Shown: positions 11,319 to 21,778, counted from the stretch's first letter. The stretch is 64,000 bases of DNA from Topomyia yanbarensis (GCF_030247195.1 NC_080671.1:211948361-212012360); one strand, 5' to 3'. Notes: a model not told the origin generated them from the sequence alone. Translations and numbers: made by a program.

Positions 11319-12154
11319 CTACCGAGTCTTGCGTTTATAAGGGGTATCACTGATCGCTCCTGTGAAGGGAGAGGTAACGGAACAGGCTGCTTCGACCAGA
11401 GTGTATAGCCAGGAGCTGAATTCACTCAAGTTTACATTTTTTATACACCGACGGTGCGTGGCCCAATTAAGTTTAATCATCGGGGGTAGTTTCTCAACGA
11501 GTTCCTGCAGTAATGAAATGTTGCAGAGATACTCGTTTAGCCGACATGCTTCTAACGTTGCAGTTAAGTTGGATACGGCGATACCGAAATCGACCAGAGT
11601 ATTAAGTTTGTCTGCTCTTGGTGTTGGTAGTGGCTGAACCTTTCCGATTAGGGATTGCACTATAATTTCGGGTCTCCCAAACAGCATTTTTAGCGTGTCT
11701 ATAACACCATTCACATTCTCAGGGTGCAGAAGCCGGCATCTGACGGATTCTAGTGCTCGGCCGCGCAAGCATCGTTGTAGACGCACCATATTTTCTGCCG
11801 ATGAATACCCACACATTTCGGTGGTGCTTATAAATGTAGCGTAAAACATAGGCCACTCTTCGGGGCAGCCATTAAAGACAGGCAACTCTTTTGAAACAGC
11901 CTGCCTTGTTGCAACCTGACAACTCCCGTTTCAGTGAAACAATTCGCTGAACACTTCGAATGAATTGGTTCATCCTCTAGGGGCGGCGCTGTCGGTTTCT
12001 CAGGCGGCCTTCTCATCGGTATACTGTCCAGCCATTGTTCGACCTCTTTCCCGGGAACCCCGGCTTCTGATGCTACTTCGCTTCCTGGCGCTTCAGACTT
12101 TGCTAGATCGTTGAGAAGTTTGCTTTTCTTCTCGAGAAACTCCCGGCGCTTTAC
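11319..12154 (-). pseudogene. BEL-2 gag
   Basis: The main frame (about 11900 to 11319) gives the BEL/Pao gag core: VFNGCPEEWPMFYATF, then RLQRCLRGRALE, KMLFGRPEII, LQELVEKLPP and LNWATHRR. This capsid-like protein would package the element RNA. Between it and the PHD ORF (12154-11900) the sequence reads in shifting frames with stops, so the N-terminal linker is broken. A further shift between 11319 and 11237 separates gag from the zinc-knuckle and protease frame. Confidence 0.83.
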
Positions 12155-12361
12155 TTACTGCAGCATCTTTGTGCATCGCTTACAGCACCAATCCATATTT
12201 TCGACGGCTTCGGTGCCCGCTACACATGTGAAGTGTGACCATTTTTGGCAGTAGTCACACTGCACCATCTCTTGGTTGTCGGATGCATCGCACTCTTGGC
12301 AGCTACTCTCCACGACATCGGTCTCCTCGTCAACGGTATTTTTTGTGGATTTCTTGGGCAT
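12155..12361 (-). CDS. BEL-2 N-terminal PHD-finger ORF
   Basis: A 68-codon frame with an ATG at 12361 just inside the 5' LTR. It is a PHD zinc finger: CQECDASD, VQCDYCQKWSHFTCV and WCCKRC give the C4-H-C3 spacing. Mosquito BEL/Pao gag proteins often begin with such a finger. In the ancestor it was probably the N-terminus of gag; here a stop separates it from the capsid part. PHD fingers bind chromatin tails, so a role in chromatin contact is possible, but that is inference. Confidence 0.75.
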   Translation of the reverse strand: MPKKSTKNTVDEETDVVESSCQECDASDNQEMVQCDYCQKWSHFTCVAGTEAVENMDWCCKRCTKMLQ

Positions 12362-12396
12362 TGTTGATTATGAGTCGCGGTAAACGAGATTTTTAA

Positions 12397-12890
12397 TATT
12401 GCGAAGAAAACAGTATTTCCGTGATCGTAACAAATTTATTCTGGATTTGTTAAAAATATCCTGCAAGCATTTTAATGATATCATTTTCATTACTATAAAT
12501 AATAGTCCACTCACGTTTAGTGTTCCCTCGTGGGTAGATTATCTCGCTTTGACCGGGAAACCTAGCCTCCAATCCAACTAACACTAATGGTTATAATATG
12601 ATTTTAATTATAATTCATATAAATTCAATTACTATCATCTTACCCGGGGTAAATATTTGATCGGGATTAAACCGGCTTAGTTATAATCTATTTAAGTTTA
12701 GAATAATTGGTATGATAAAGAAATTCAATATTAGCGTGCTCTAATTATGTACTTGTAGCCGCAATCACTAATTGAAAGTAACCAACGTTTTCGCTCGTGG
12801 ACAGCTTCTGCCTAGAGTTCCTGCAGCATGACACATCTTATCGGTATGTTATTTCGTTCTTGCCGAGGAGTCTTCCGAAGGGTTACAATA
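12397..12890 (-). repeat. BEL-2 5' LTR
   Basis: 494 bp, the partner of 5359-5816. It has an extra block near 12777-12813. It would hold the promoter for minus-strand transcription. Confidence 0.9.
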
Positions 12891-12895
12891 GTGGG
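12891..12895. repeat. Target-site duplication GTGGG (right of BEL-2)
   Basis: Matches 5354-5358. Confidence 0.8.
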
Positions 12896-13088
12896 GTTAG
12901 AAAAACTGTGGGCTACACGAAGCGCGCGATATCACCTCCATGTGACCTAACCTGTTGTACTCCTCAATGAAATTGCTATATTCCAGACAGAGATCTTCAT
13001 CGTTGGCGAACTTCTTTTCCATCGACAGGAACCGTCGTAGTGCAGGAGTATACAAATTTCCAATCATCGTTAACATCTCTTGCCGCAA
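12896..13088 (-). pseudogene. BEL-1 pre-RT fragment
   Basis: Minus-strand frame with LYTPALRRFLSMEKKF and EEYNRLGHMEVI, the segment just before the RT in BEL/Pao polyproteins. It ends at the BEL-2 duplication with one in-frame stop and continues at 5353. It is a piece of the same BEL-1 element. Confidence 0.82.
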
Positions 13089-13099
13089 CGGAAGGCGAA

Positions 13100-13741
13100 C
13101 TATATACCGTCCGTCTGAACCACGAGAAATTGTTTCATTGAAGTGGTCCTCGCAAGCTTGCTAGTCGCTGGTGTACGCTTTACCTTTATCGAAATTGTCG
13201 ACCACCCAGAATCGTTCAAGTTGACTATCGAGTAGGTCTTCTGTGCACACGTGGCTGCTTTGTACGGAAGTTTGTTCTGTGATTGGCTCCGCAACCCTTC
13301 CGCAGATAACGCAACCCTTCCGCAGATAACGTATCCCAGAACGTTAGTAGTTGCTAGCGAAAATTGTTTATTCTCCAAAAAAATGGAAGAACAATTCTGT
13401 GCCAATGATGATATCAATCCCCCGACTAATGTTGAACTGGGGATCAGCCAGCGGTAGGTGGCGTGGGATCCGCCACCGTAATGAACAGTGACAGTGGATT
13501 GACCGATGTCACTGACCGGCGAGTTTAACTTGCAACGTTTCAACCGAAGTCGCTAACATAGCGCCTCGGTGATGAAGCTAGGGTGAGAGCCGCGGTCCAG
13601 GAGTGCTCTAGCAAACTGTTCTTTTTTTTTACAATGGAGAAGACCTTTATGTCCTAGCCCAGTACACGTGCTAACGGTAGGGTCCAATCTACCACACGGG
13701 GTGCACTGGGGGCGTGTCGGACTCGAATGGTGACCAGCCAT
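13100..13741 (-). pseudogene. BEL-1 protease region
   Basis: The upper frame (13741-13553) ends in EQFARALLDRGSHPS and FITEALC, the BEL/Pao aspartic protease start, with D-R-G replacing the catalytic D-S-G. The next frame (13543-13100) continues with LNSPVSDIGQSTVTV and LGYVICGRV, typical of the protease domain. A 20-bp tandem duplication at 13291-13330 shifts the frame. Upstream of about 13700 recognisable BEL sequence stops, where the R1-type element begins. BEL-1 gag is not found next to it. Confidence 0.78.
13291..13330. repeat. 20-bp exact tandem duplication
   Basis: GCAACCCTTCCGCAGATAAC occurs twice in a row inside the BEL-1 protease remnant and shifts its frame. Confidence 0.95.
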
Positions 13742-13859
13742 TAATACCGACTAAACTCCATTGGGCTCCGCCATCATTCCTCCCAGGAACTACCTCTCGG
13801 TATTACTTCTGGGGGGATGGCTGTACTAAATGTACTCATTCACTCTCACTCACGCGATC

Positions 13860-14300
13860 ATACATCCTGTATGAGGCTTACTTGGGTGCTCTCTCAATCA
13901 CACTTTGATTCACTCTCAAACACTCCCACATGAGGCTGACTTTTGTGCTCACCTTTTACGTTCCATGCGAGGCTGACTTGTGTGCTCACCTTACTCATTC
14001 CTTACTAGGCTTACTTTTGTCCTCGCCCTACCCATCCATGTGAGGCTGACTTGGGTGCTCACCCTATCACCTGATTCACTCTCAATCGTGCCACTCTATT
14101 GTACCTTTGTCACTCCCTCTGGCATCCCATGTGGGACATTTTTCTTAGGCCCCACTTCTGACATACCATGCGAGGCTGACTTTTGTGCTCACCTTTTTCA
14201 TTCCTTGCTAGGCTGACTTTTGTGCTAGCCTCTACCAACCTGTGAGGCTGACTTTTATGCTCACCCTTAACATGCAGTGTGAGACTGACTTGGATGCTCA
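13860..14300 (-). repeat. Degenerate minisatellite in the R1 3' region
   Basis: About nine diverged copies of a unit whose core on the plus strand is GAGGCTGACTTTTGTGCTCACC, seen for example near 13930, 13966, 14036, 14168, 14206 and 14240. Spacing varies from about 35 to 130 bp because some units have degenerated or been lost. It lies between the ORF2 stop and the putative 3' end. Confidence 0.82.
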
Positions 14301-14549
14301 CCCTTTCACTCCTCTGCCACGCCATGAGGCATCGATAGCTTAGTTCCAACATACTACGCTACGACCCTCCCGTCTTGGCATGAGGCAGTCCACTTATACG
14401 CCTATACACTCACTCTTCTGTCTTGCTTCGGGGTGGCTGGGTTTACCCCTTACGCGGTTGCCATTCGCTGCGCCAACCTGCCTCGGCATGAACAGACCAT
14501 TCACTCTCTTATTTTGCGCTTGGCCTTTTTCGCTCCAACTAACCAATCA

Positions 14550-17525
14550 CTAGTTAGCCGTGCCCGCCGTCTGTTTCTCGGTTCGCCAGATTACCTGTAG
14601 CCTACTGGCAATCTGGATGGTAGCAGCCGAGACTGCGTTCCACTTCTCCACCGTTTGACACATCCGCTGAATAAGGGTATCCGGGGTTGTGTCCCAGCCA
14701 CAGACGTCAAGCATTGCTCTTCTTTCGACGTCGAACCGATGACATACGAACAGTATGTGTTCGGCAGTTTCATCTACACCTGGGCAGTCCGGGCAGACTG
14801 GGACCTCCGCGTGTCCGAACCTGTGGAGGTACTGACGGAAACAGCCATGGCCTGACAGGAATTGTGTCAGGTGGAAGTGAACTTCCCCATGGGGTCTTCC
14901 CACCCAGCTCGATATGCTAGGTATCAGCCGGTGGGTCCACCTACCTTTCGAGGAGTTGTCCCACTCACGCTGCCATCTGGCGACCGAGGTCACCCTGGTG
15001 CGCTCGCGGGCTCCCCTATTTCCACGTAGCTCAAAGCACTCCTCATCTTCCCGAATGACCAGCCCGACTGGCATCATGCTCGCTATCACGCAGGATGCAT
15101 CGTGTGATACCGTGCGGTAGGCAGATATCACTCTGAGGCACATCACGCGGTAGGTGCTCTCCAGTTTCTGTAGGTAACTGGTTACCCTCAGTGCTCTTGA
15201 CCATGACGGGCCGCCGTACCTGAGGATAGATACGGCAACGCCTGCCAGTAACCTACGTCTACTGGCGCACACCTTTGAGCTGTTGGACATCATTCTCGAT
15301 AGTGCCGCAACAGCAGTCGACGCTCTCTTGCACGTATAGTCGACATGGCTGCCGAAGGTCAGCTTGTCGTCTATAATGACTCCGAGAGACTTCAGACTTC
15401 GCTGTGAAGTGATCGCGATTTCTCCCACATGGATAACTGCATGTTGTGCCGACTTGCGGTTGTTGACGATAACTACCTCCGTCTTATGATGAGCGAGCTC
15501 CAGGCCTCTCGCGCTCATCCATTCCTCCACCGTGCTAATCGCGTGTTCTGCGGTTAGTTCTACCTCAGGAATTGACTCCCCGTAGACCTCCAAGGTTACG
15601 TCGTCGGCAAAGCCGACGATCTTGACCCCAGGAGGGAACTTCAGTCTCAGGACCCCGTCATACATGAGGTTCCATAGCACCGGGCCTAGGATCGAGCCCT
15701 GCGGGACTCCGGCCGTAATCGGAACCCTTTTCTGACCGGCATCGGTCTCGTATAGCAGTACGCGGTTTTGGAAGTAGCTTTCCAGGATCCGGTACAGACC
15801 CACCGGTAGGCTAAGCCGGTGTAACGAGAGCGCGATGGCATCCCAGCTTGCGCTGTTGAATGCGTTCTTCACGTCAAGTGTCACTAACGCACAGTATCGA
15901 ATACCTCGCCTTTTTCGTTGGATCGCTATCTCGGCAGTATTTATCACTGAGTTGAGAGCGTCCACTGTGGACTTACCCTTCCGAAAGCCAAACTGGTTGC
16001 TTGACAGACCGTCCGTACCTTCCGCGTACGGGGTGAGCCTGTTGAGGATGATCCTCTCAAGCAGTTTGCCAGTCGTGTCTATCAGACAGATTGGTCTGTA
16101 CGCCGATGGGTCGCCTGGCGGCTTCCCGGGCTTCGGCAACAGCACCAGTTTCTGCCTTTTCCATCTATCGGGGAAACGGCACTCGTCAAGGCATCTCTGC
16201 ATAGCTAGCCTGAACATGTTCGGGTTCGCTATGATCGCTGCCTTGAGAGCGTTGTTCGAAACTCCATCCGGCCCTGGAGCTTTGTTCATTGCTAGGGATT
16301 TAGCCACTGCGAGTAGTTCTTCGTTCGTCACTGGAGCCACCATTTCGACCGTGCCCGCACTGTCTCGTAGTGCAGGTGGCCAGGGGCTTGTGGCTCGAGA
16401 CGGGAAGAGTACTTCGATAATCGTTGCCAACCGGTCCGGAGACCGTTCTGGGGGTGAGGAGCCCCCTTTGGTCTTGGCCATCACAATCCGGTAGGCGTCA
16501 CCCCACGGATTCGCGTTGGCACTCTCACACAGGTTGTCGAAACACGCTCTCTTGCTGCTTTTAATAGCCTTGTTAAGGGCTAATTTCGTAGCTCGAAACA
16601 CTTCACGGCGGTTCTCTCTTGCATCCTCGGTGCGAGCTCTTTGCATCCTACGTCTAGCTCTGAGACAGGCTGACCGTAGAGCTGCAATCTCGGCACTCCA
16701 CCAGTATACCGGGCATCTACCGTTTCTTGGCAGTGTTTTTCTCGGCATAGTGGCGTCGCACGCGCGTGATAGAACAGCTACCAGCGCATCCCCGCTTAGA
16801 CTGTCGGTGTTGGCCTCCAGTCCCAGGGCCGCGGTGAAAGCTTCGCTGTCGAAGCGATTGGACTTCCACCCGCGTACCTGACAGGGATCTCCCGCCCTCG
16901 GATGCTGCACACCATAGTTGATCTTAAAGCGGATTGCTAAATGATCACTATGGGTGTAGCCTTCGTCTACCCTCCATTCCACGCCTGGAGCCAGACTCGG
17001 GCTGGCAAAGGTCAAATCAATCCACGCCTCCACTCCGTTTCTACAGAATGTACTAGCGGAGCCATCATTAGCTAGCACAGTATCGAGTTTCGCAAACGCT
17101 TCCATTAGCGCTTGACCCCTGCTATTTGTACAGCGGCTGTCCCACTCCACTGCCCAAGCGTTAAAGTATCCCGCTATTACTATCGGTTTCCGGCCCACGA
17201 GGTCCGACGAGAGCCTGTCGATCATCTGGTAGAACTGTTCTATTGGCCACCTTGGTGGGGCGTAGCAGCTGCAATAGAACACACCATTGATCTTGGCAAT
17301 CGCCACACCCTCGGCGGAGGGGTGTATTACCTCTTGAACCGGGAACCTTCCCGTTGTACAGATTGCCACCATTCCAGACCCGTCCGACACCCAATTGCCG
17401 TTGCCGGCAGGGATGCTGTACGGGTCTGATAAGAGGGCGACATCTGTCCTCGACTCCGAGACCGACTGCCACAGCAGCTGTTGGGCTGCTGCACAATGGT
17501 TAGGATTTAGCTGTGTGACTCTCAC
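14550..17525 (-). CDS. R1-type ORF2: endonuclease and reverse transcriptase
   Basis: An uninterrupted 991-codon frame. Residues 1 to about 220 form the exonuclease-endonuclease-phosphatase domain (LNPNHCAAAQ, LLSDPYSIPAGNGNWV, THSDHLAIRF). About 430-720 is the reverse transcriptase (APGPDGVSNNALK, SAYRPICLIDTTGKLLE, QFGFRKGKSTVDA, GVPQGSILGPVLWN, and the catalytic GFADDVTLE). The C-terminus carries CPDC...HILFVCH. It would nick DNA and prime reverse transcription at the nick. In the endonuclease the usual GDFN box reads GYFN, so a catalytic Asp is lost. The frame has no ATG at its start: it opens with GTG overlapping the ORF1 stop, as expected for reinitiation or a frame change. The LSDPY form suggests R1-clade membership. 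Confidence 0.9.
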   Translation of the reverse strand: MRVTQLNPNHCAAAQQLLWQSVSESRTDVALLSDPYSIPAGNGNWVSDGSGMVAICTTGRFPVQEVIHPSAEGVAIAKINGVFYCSCYAPPRWPIEQFYQMIDRLSSDLVGRKPIVIAGYFNAWAVEWDSRCTNSRGQALMEAFAKLDTVLANDGSASTFCRNGVEAWIDLTFASPSLAPGVEWRVDEGYTHSDHLAIRFKINYGVQHPRAGDPCQVRGWKSNRFDSEAFTAALGLEANTDSLSGDALVAVLSRACDATMPRKTLPRNGRCPVYWWSAEIAALRSACLRARRRMQRARTEDARENRREVFRATKLALNKAIKSSKRACFDNLCESANANPWGDAYRIVMAKTKGGSSPPERSPDRLATIIEVLFPSRATSPWPPALRDSAGTVEMVAPVTNEELLAVAKSLAMNKAPGPDGVSNNALKAAIIANPNMFRLAMQRCLDECRFPDRWKRQKLVLLPKPGKPPGDPSAYRPICLIDTTGKLLERIILNRLTPYAEGTDGLSSNQFGFRKGKSTVDALNSVINTAEIAIQRKRRGIRYCALVTLDVKNAFNSASWDAIALSLHRLSLPVGLYRILESYFQNRVLLYETDAGQKRVPITAGVPQGSILGPVLWNLMYDGVLRLKFPPGVKIVGFADDVTLEVYGESIPEVELTAEHAISTVEEWMSARGLELAHHKTEVVIVNNRKSAQHAVIHVGEIAITSQRSLKSLGVIIDDKLTFGSHVDYTCKRASTAVAALSRMMSNSSKVCASRRRLLAGVAVSILRYGGPSWSRALRVTSYLQKLESTYRVMCLRVISAYRTVSHDASCVIASMMPVGLVIREDEECFELRGNRGARERTRVTSVARWQREWDNSSKGRWTHRLIPSISSWVGRPHGEVHFHLTQFLSGHGCFRQYLHRFGHAEVPVCPDCPGVDETAEHILFVCHRFDVERRAMLDVCGWDTTPDTLIQRMCQTVEKWNAVSAATIQIASRLQVIWRTEKQTAGTAN

Positions 17526-18994
17526 AGCTTCTTCTTATTTAGCTCGCCGAAGGGACACGAAGGTCCGCCCATAGCATGTTTATGGGCTTGCTTCTTAGCG
17601 GTGCAGATAAGGCACTTATATGCCTTAGTGCACCCCCGCTCTTTATGCCCCTCCTCGCCGCAGCGACGACATAGCTTGCTCCTATCTATGCCTTTGCATT
17701 CGTAAGCTTTATGGCCGGATTCTAGGCACCGATAGCACCTGTCCACTGAAGGCGGCTGGGGTATACTAATAGGGCATACCGACCAGCCGATCTTCAGCTT
17801 CCCTTTCTCGGTTACCTTTTTGGCATCCGCATTCAGTAGCCTGAGGTAGGCTACTTGGGTGCCAGAGGGTCCGTCCCTCAATCGCACAGAGGCCCGCTCG
17901 ATTGTGACGCCGCAGTGCTCCTTGACGGCTGCGACGACGTCTTCTGCGGTCGTGAACTCGTCCAAGTGCTTGCACTGGAGAGTTGTTTCCGCACCTAGCG
18001 ACCTGATTTGGGCGCCCTCACCAAGGACCTCTTGGGCCAAGGCCTTATATACTGCACTTGATTGTGCGCCTCGCTTCAGCACCAGGAGCATCTCTCCCGT
18101 GTTGGTGCGTCTTACGCTACGCACATCCTGCCCAAGGGCCGAGAGGCTTTCGGCCGCCTTCATCGATTTAAGGACATCGGCGTATTTGTCCTTGTCGGTT
18201 TTTAACCACAAGGCTTCGCCTCTGTCCTTGGCCTTCCTCGCAGGCCGCGGTACCTCCGGTTTCGGTGCCGGCTTTTTCTTGGTGACCAGCGTCCAGGGGT
18301 TTGAGCCCCCCTGCCCCGGTCGTGCCGGGTTGCTGGTACCATCGCTCTCCACAGCGAGGTCACTCTCGCCCTCGCTTACCTCACCCAGGCGGCGTTTGAC
18401 CTTGACGGTTGCACGCCGAGTGGTGTCGGTTTTGGCACCCTCGCCTGGCGACTTCCTAGGGCGCTTCGCATTCGATACCGTCTTGCGATTGCCCTTTCCT
18501 TTTCCCTTCGAGGGGAACTCAGTCGCCGCTCCGATCGACGTGGCTGCTCCGTAGAAGGTAAAGGCCACTGTCTGTGAACCTCTATCGACCTTCTCTCTTT
18601 CTTCCCTATTGGAGGCCACTGTCTGGGTTTCTCTGTCGGGCCTCTCCCGACATTCCACCCTCTCAACATAGGCCTGCTGTTCCTGTCTTGCGACACGAAC
18701 AGCTTTCCGGAGCTCCAAGAGGCTCAACTTCAACTCCTTGGCTATGTTCTGCTTTGCGCTAGCGAAGTCGATTATAGAATCGAGTTGCTACGCTACTTTG
18801 CGCATCGCAGCTATTGGCCCCTCCGATGCATTGGTAGGGATATTGCCTACCGCTGCTGGGGGGTCATTGGTGCTTTCGGGTGCAGCACTCATCGCTCCAC
18901 TACTCTCCCCACGGGGGGGAGACCTCGCCAAACCACCTCTTGCGAAGGGGTTTGGCACCTCCGTCTGTTTGTTTTTATTTTTATTTACCTCCAT
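17522..18994 (-). pseudogene. R1-type ORF1 (gag-like), one in-frame stop
   Basis: Starts at the ATG at 18994 (MEVNKNKNKQTEV). A TAG at 18788-18790 interrupts it after MRKVA, and the same frame then runs open to 17522. The downstream part has charged, low-complexity linkers and an RNA-binding region. Zinc knuckles at its end include CYRCLESGHKAYEC and LCRRCGEEGHKERGC, plus a third CLIC motif. This nucleic-acid-binding protein would package element RNA. The stop overlaps the first codon of ORF2. One base change would reopen it, so it is a young defect or a sequence error. Confidence 0.85.
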
Positions 18995-19300
18995 GTATAG
19001 TCCCACGAGTAGCGCGAGAAATATATGTCCGCCACGCCAGAGCTCCGCATTAGCGTGGTAAGGGACGCTTACTGTGGGGGTTGCCCAGGTACCCCACAGG
19101 CTCCGTTAACGATCGAGCATCTTTTTCACCCCCTCGATCACTCATCCCTCGGCACGGGTCGCTTCACGTCTTGGAATTGGGGTTATGCCCTACCTTGCTT
19201 TACGTGGTGATCTCGGCCCGGGTCATCACAACCATCCTCCTTTACCAGGGCTTTGGACCTGTAGCTCTGGTTCTCAATAGTTCCATGTACGTATGTTATT
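18995..19300 (-). other. R1-type 5' UTR
   Basis: GC-richer than the surroundings and non-coding, running from the ORF1 ATG towards the gypsy junction. The true 5' end lies somewhere between about 19240 and 19320. Confidence 0.55.
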
Positions 19301-19352
19301 ACAGATGTGCTACTATTGAGATCCGTCATTCGCTACCGGAGTTACACAGCAA
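19301..19352 (-). pseudogene. BEL-3 protease fragment left of the gypsy LTR
   Basis: Read on the minus strand from the duplication, this continues the frame of the BEL-3 gag piece at 51667 with Gln-Phe-Ala. After a small deletion it reads Ser-Gly-Ser-Glu, as in a BEL protease start. It is short and decayed; the call rests on continuity with the other flank and similarity to the same block in BEL-1. Confidence 0.55.
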
Positions 19353-19356
19353 ACTG
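19353..19356. repeat. Target-site duplication ACTG (left of gypsy)
   Basis: Identical to 51667-51670 on the far side. Four-base duplications are usual for gypsy elements. Confidence 0.65.
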
Positions 19357-21142
19357 TGTAGCGGGCCAAATGGCCGTTTACGGTTTCCGTCTACCAAAAC
19401 ACTCCTCAAGACGTTTTAAACGAGTAGCTGTAGCGCCACCCCCGAAGAGGACCACTCGTCAGGTTAGAATTGCTCAGCATGAAACCTAACCTCAGGGCAG
19501 GTTATAGAAATTGATCCCGAAATGACGCAAAGGAACGGTAGGTAAACACAAAATGTGAAAAGATGCACTCCGTTTCGCGTATAGATGGAGCCACTACTAT
19601 GTTTATCAAAGACGCAAGAGAATCGCTATACCAACTCGAAAGCTCATGCACTAAAAAAACGATCAGTCATAATCACAGGCAAAACTCAGTCGAACACTCT
19701 TTCTCTCTCGCTTTATAAGTAGTAGTGGGGACTAATTCCCGATAGCCCATCGGAGTAAAACAAACACAAAGAAATTTCAAATCTACGGAAACGACGCGAA
19801 ACGTGAGAAATCTTCTCGAATCAAATTCACTACACGTGAAAGCTAATCAACATAAAAAATACAAACATTTCAGGTAACACTAACTAACAGGAAAGCATTT
19901 TATTGGACGGATTAAAAGCCGGCATTTATTCTTAGCCTAGGTTTCATATATTCATTAAGCTATACATTTTTCGTGTTCCTTTCCTTTCTTTCTAGCTTTC
20001 TCCTTTTCTGTCTACCTAAGTGCGGTCAAAATCTCTGCTAGCGGATAAAGTTGCGCTGAGCAGTACAAATGCGCGCTCGACTTTAGCTTTCGAGCGGCAA
20101 AGAAAGCTTTCGAAGGTTTGAGTTTTGTGTGTATTGGTATACGTGCACGGATCAATGATCTATTTTTAACTTACACGCGTTATTTCAGGAACAGCGTCGA
20201 TCTAGCAGAGCTGCATCTCAGCTGGGTGCCGACTGGTATTGCGGCTTCGGCACCGACTTCTTATCGCAAACCAACTCAGCGATGGCGACGGACAGCGTCC
20301 ACAATGGCGTCGCAATGATGACGCTAATTAGGCCTTTGCCTACCGGGTGTTGAATTCGGCCAACTTTTGGACGATGAAGATGGCCGTCGCTCTAACGAAG
20401 CGCGTTGATGGCTTTGCTGCTTCCTTCCGACCTTTTGCCAAAAGCGTCGGGAACTTTCGAAGCCGGAACGTGGGGTCAGCAGGGTGGCAAACGAGATGGG
20501 CGGCGTGCCGAGCGTATGCGTCGCTAGAACGCGGATGGCGGAAAATGTCCAAACTTTTGCAATAAAAGAAAAGAAGCCGTCGATCGGCTATTCGACGCTT
20601 TGAAGCTTTTTATCACACAACTCAATTATTTAATCTTGCCTTCTTTTCACACACTAGTTCGCACGAAATATAGCGAATTCAAATTTGTATTTCTGACCGC
20701 ACAATTCACTGACCGCACTAGCTATGCCTATCGGAAAGGAACTTTTTTAATAAATTTAATCCTAAAAAACTTCTCACATTTTCGAAATGGACGAGTTGCA
20801 GTTCTGTAAATCCTCAGATAGGCGTCAAGTGATTCGAGTATTCGTAGTCGGAAGCACGTATTTTTACAAATACTATTCTTTCGACAACCATTTCTCTCGC
20901 TTGAATTTTAAGAATACTCTTTCCTCTTTACACATTCGTATCTATCCATTTCATTCAAATGCGCATTTGGGTTTTGGTGAGACGGAATATTTTTTGAAAG
21001 TTCATCCGAAATAGGCTAAAATTGCATCCAAGAGAATATTTGTACACAAGCGTCTGAATATTTCTTGATGTGATGCGTTTTGGCACAGTGAGCATAGTGA
21101 ACGAATAATGACAAAAATTACGAAAAAGGTGAACATGCTACA
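19357..21142 (-). repeat. Gypsy 3' LTR
   Basis: 1,786 bp, begins TGTAGCATGTTC and ends CCCGCTACA on the minus strand. Against the other LTR it shows about a dozen substitutions in the first 200 bases at its low-coordinate end (counted by eye) and some indels, so the insertion is old. Small open frames conserved in both LTRs (for example 20340-20552) have no recognisable domain. Confidence 0.85.
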
Positions 21143-21154
21143 TCATCCCCTACT
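21143..21154 (-). promoter_or_regulatory. Gypsy polypurine tract
   Basis: AGTAGGGGATGA on the minus strand immediately before the 3' LTR. A 12-bp hairpin (21164-21175 with 21189-21200) lies just upstream. Confidence 0.65.
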
Positions 21155-21392
21155 AATTGTACGAAAATTTGATTGAATTGTAAAAAATCAATCAAATTTT
21201 TGTAGGGTTTAACTTTACTGAATTGAAAAATTTGGCTATTGAAAATGAAATCTATATATATAAAAATCAATGTATGTTTGTATGTATGTCCGCTAACTAA
21301 TTCTAAACTACAAGTCCGATCTTGATGAAATTTGGTATACGTATTCTTTCTCCCAAGAAGATGTTCATGGAATGTTTTTGGTGGGGGGGGGG

Positions 21393-21641
<249 letters not shown>

Positions 21642-21778
21642 GATTTGGCACCAAAACGGTGGACATGATTGTTGGTTTCGGAATCTGAAGGAGAGGGAGG
21701 GTTTCTGATGCAATATCTATCAATTACTTCAAAAATCTAAAATTTCGTTGCACGTATGTTTACCAGCACATAAATGAA

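Larger units (their letters stand above)
5359..12890 (-). mobile_element. BEL-2: full-length BEL/Pao retrotransposon
   Basis: A complete minus-strand BEL/Pao element, 7.5 kb including a 1.24-kb insertion. It runs 5' LTR (12397-12890), a small PHD-finger ORF, gag, protease, reverse transcriptase, RNase H, integrase, a purine tract, and 3' LTR (5359-5816). The LTRs begin TATTGTAAC and end GCAATA, forming a short terminal inverted repeat. GTGGG flanks both ends. The two flanks join as one BEL-1 reverse transcriptase region, showing that BEL-2 inserted into BEL-1. Several frameshifts and the internal insertion make this copy defective. Confidence 0.92.
13745..19300 (-). mobile_element. R1-clade non-LTR retrotransposon
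   Basis: A nearly complete minus-strand non-LTR element: 5' UTR (about 19300-18995), ORF1 with zinc knuckles, ORF2 with endonuclease, reverse transcriptase and a C-terminal Cys/His motif, and a long repetitive 3' region. Both outer boundaries are approximate because I found no clear target duplication. It lies between the BEL-1 remnant and the short BEL-3 protease piece that flanks the gypsy element. The best-preserved coding sequence in the window belongs to it. Confidence 0.8.

Noticed and set aside
13860..14300. CRISPR-like array
   Set aside because: Units are degenerate, spacing is irregular and the context is a eukaryotic non-LTR element.
15835..16881. Plus-strand frames of 219 and 121 codons
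   Set aside because: Shadows of the R1 ORF2 on the opposite strand; no domain of their own.
17859..18554. Plus-strand frame of 231 codons
   Set aside because: Shadow of the R1 ORF1; composition follows its codon pattern.
20340..20552. 70-codon frame present in both gypsy LTRs
   Set aside because: Shared because the LTRs are copies of each other; no recognisable protein.
19357..21142. Solo LTR or host gene repeat
   Set aside because: A purine tract directly precedes it and its outer duplication matches the far LTR, so it is better read as the 3' LTR of the large element.
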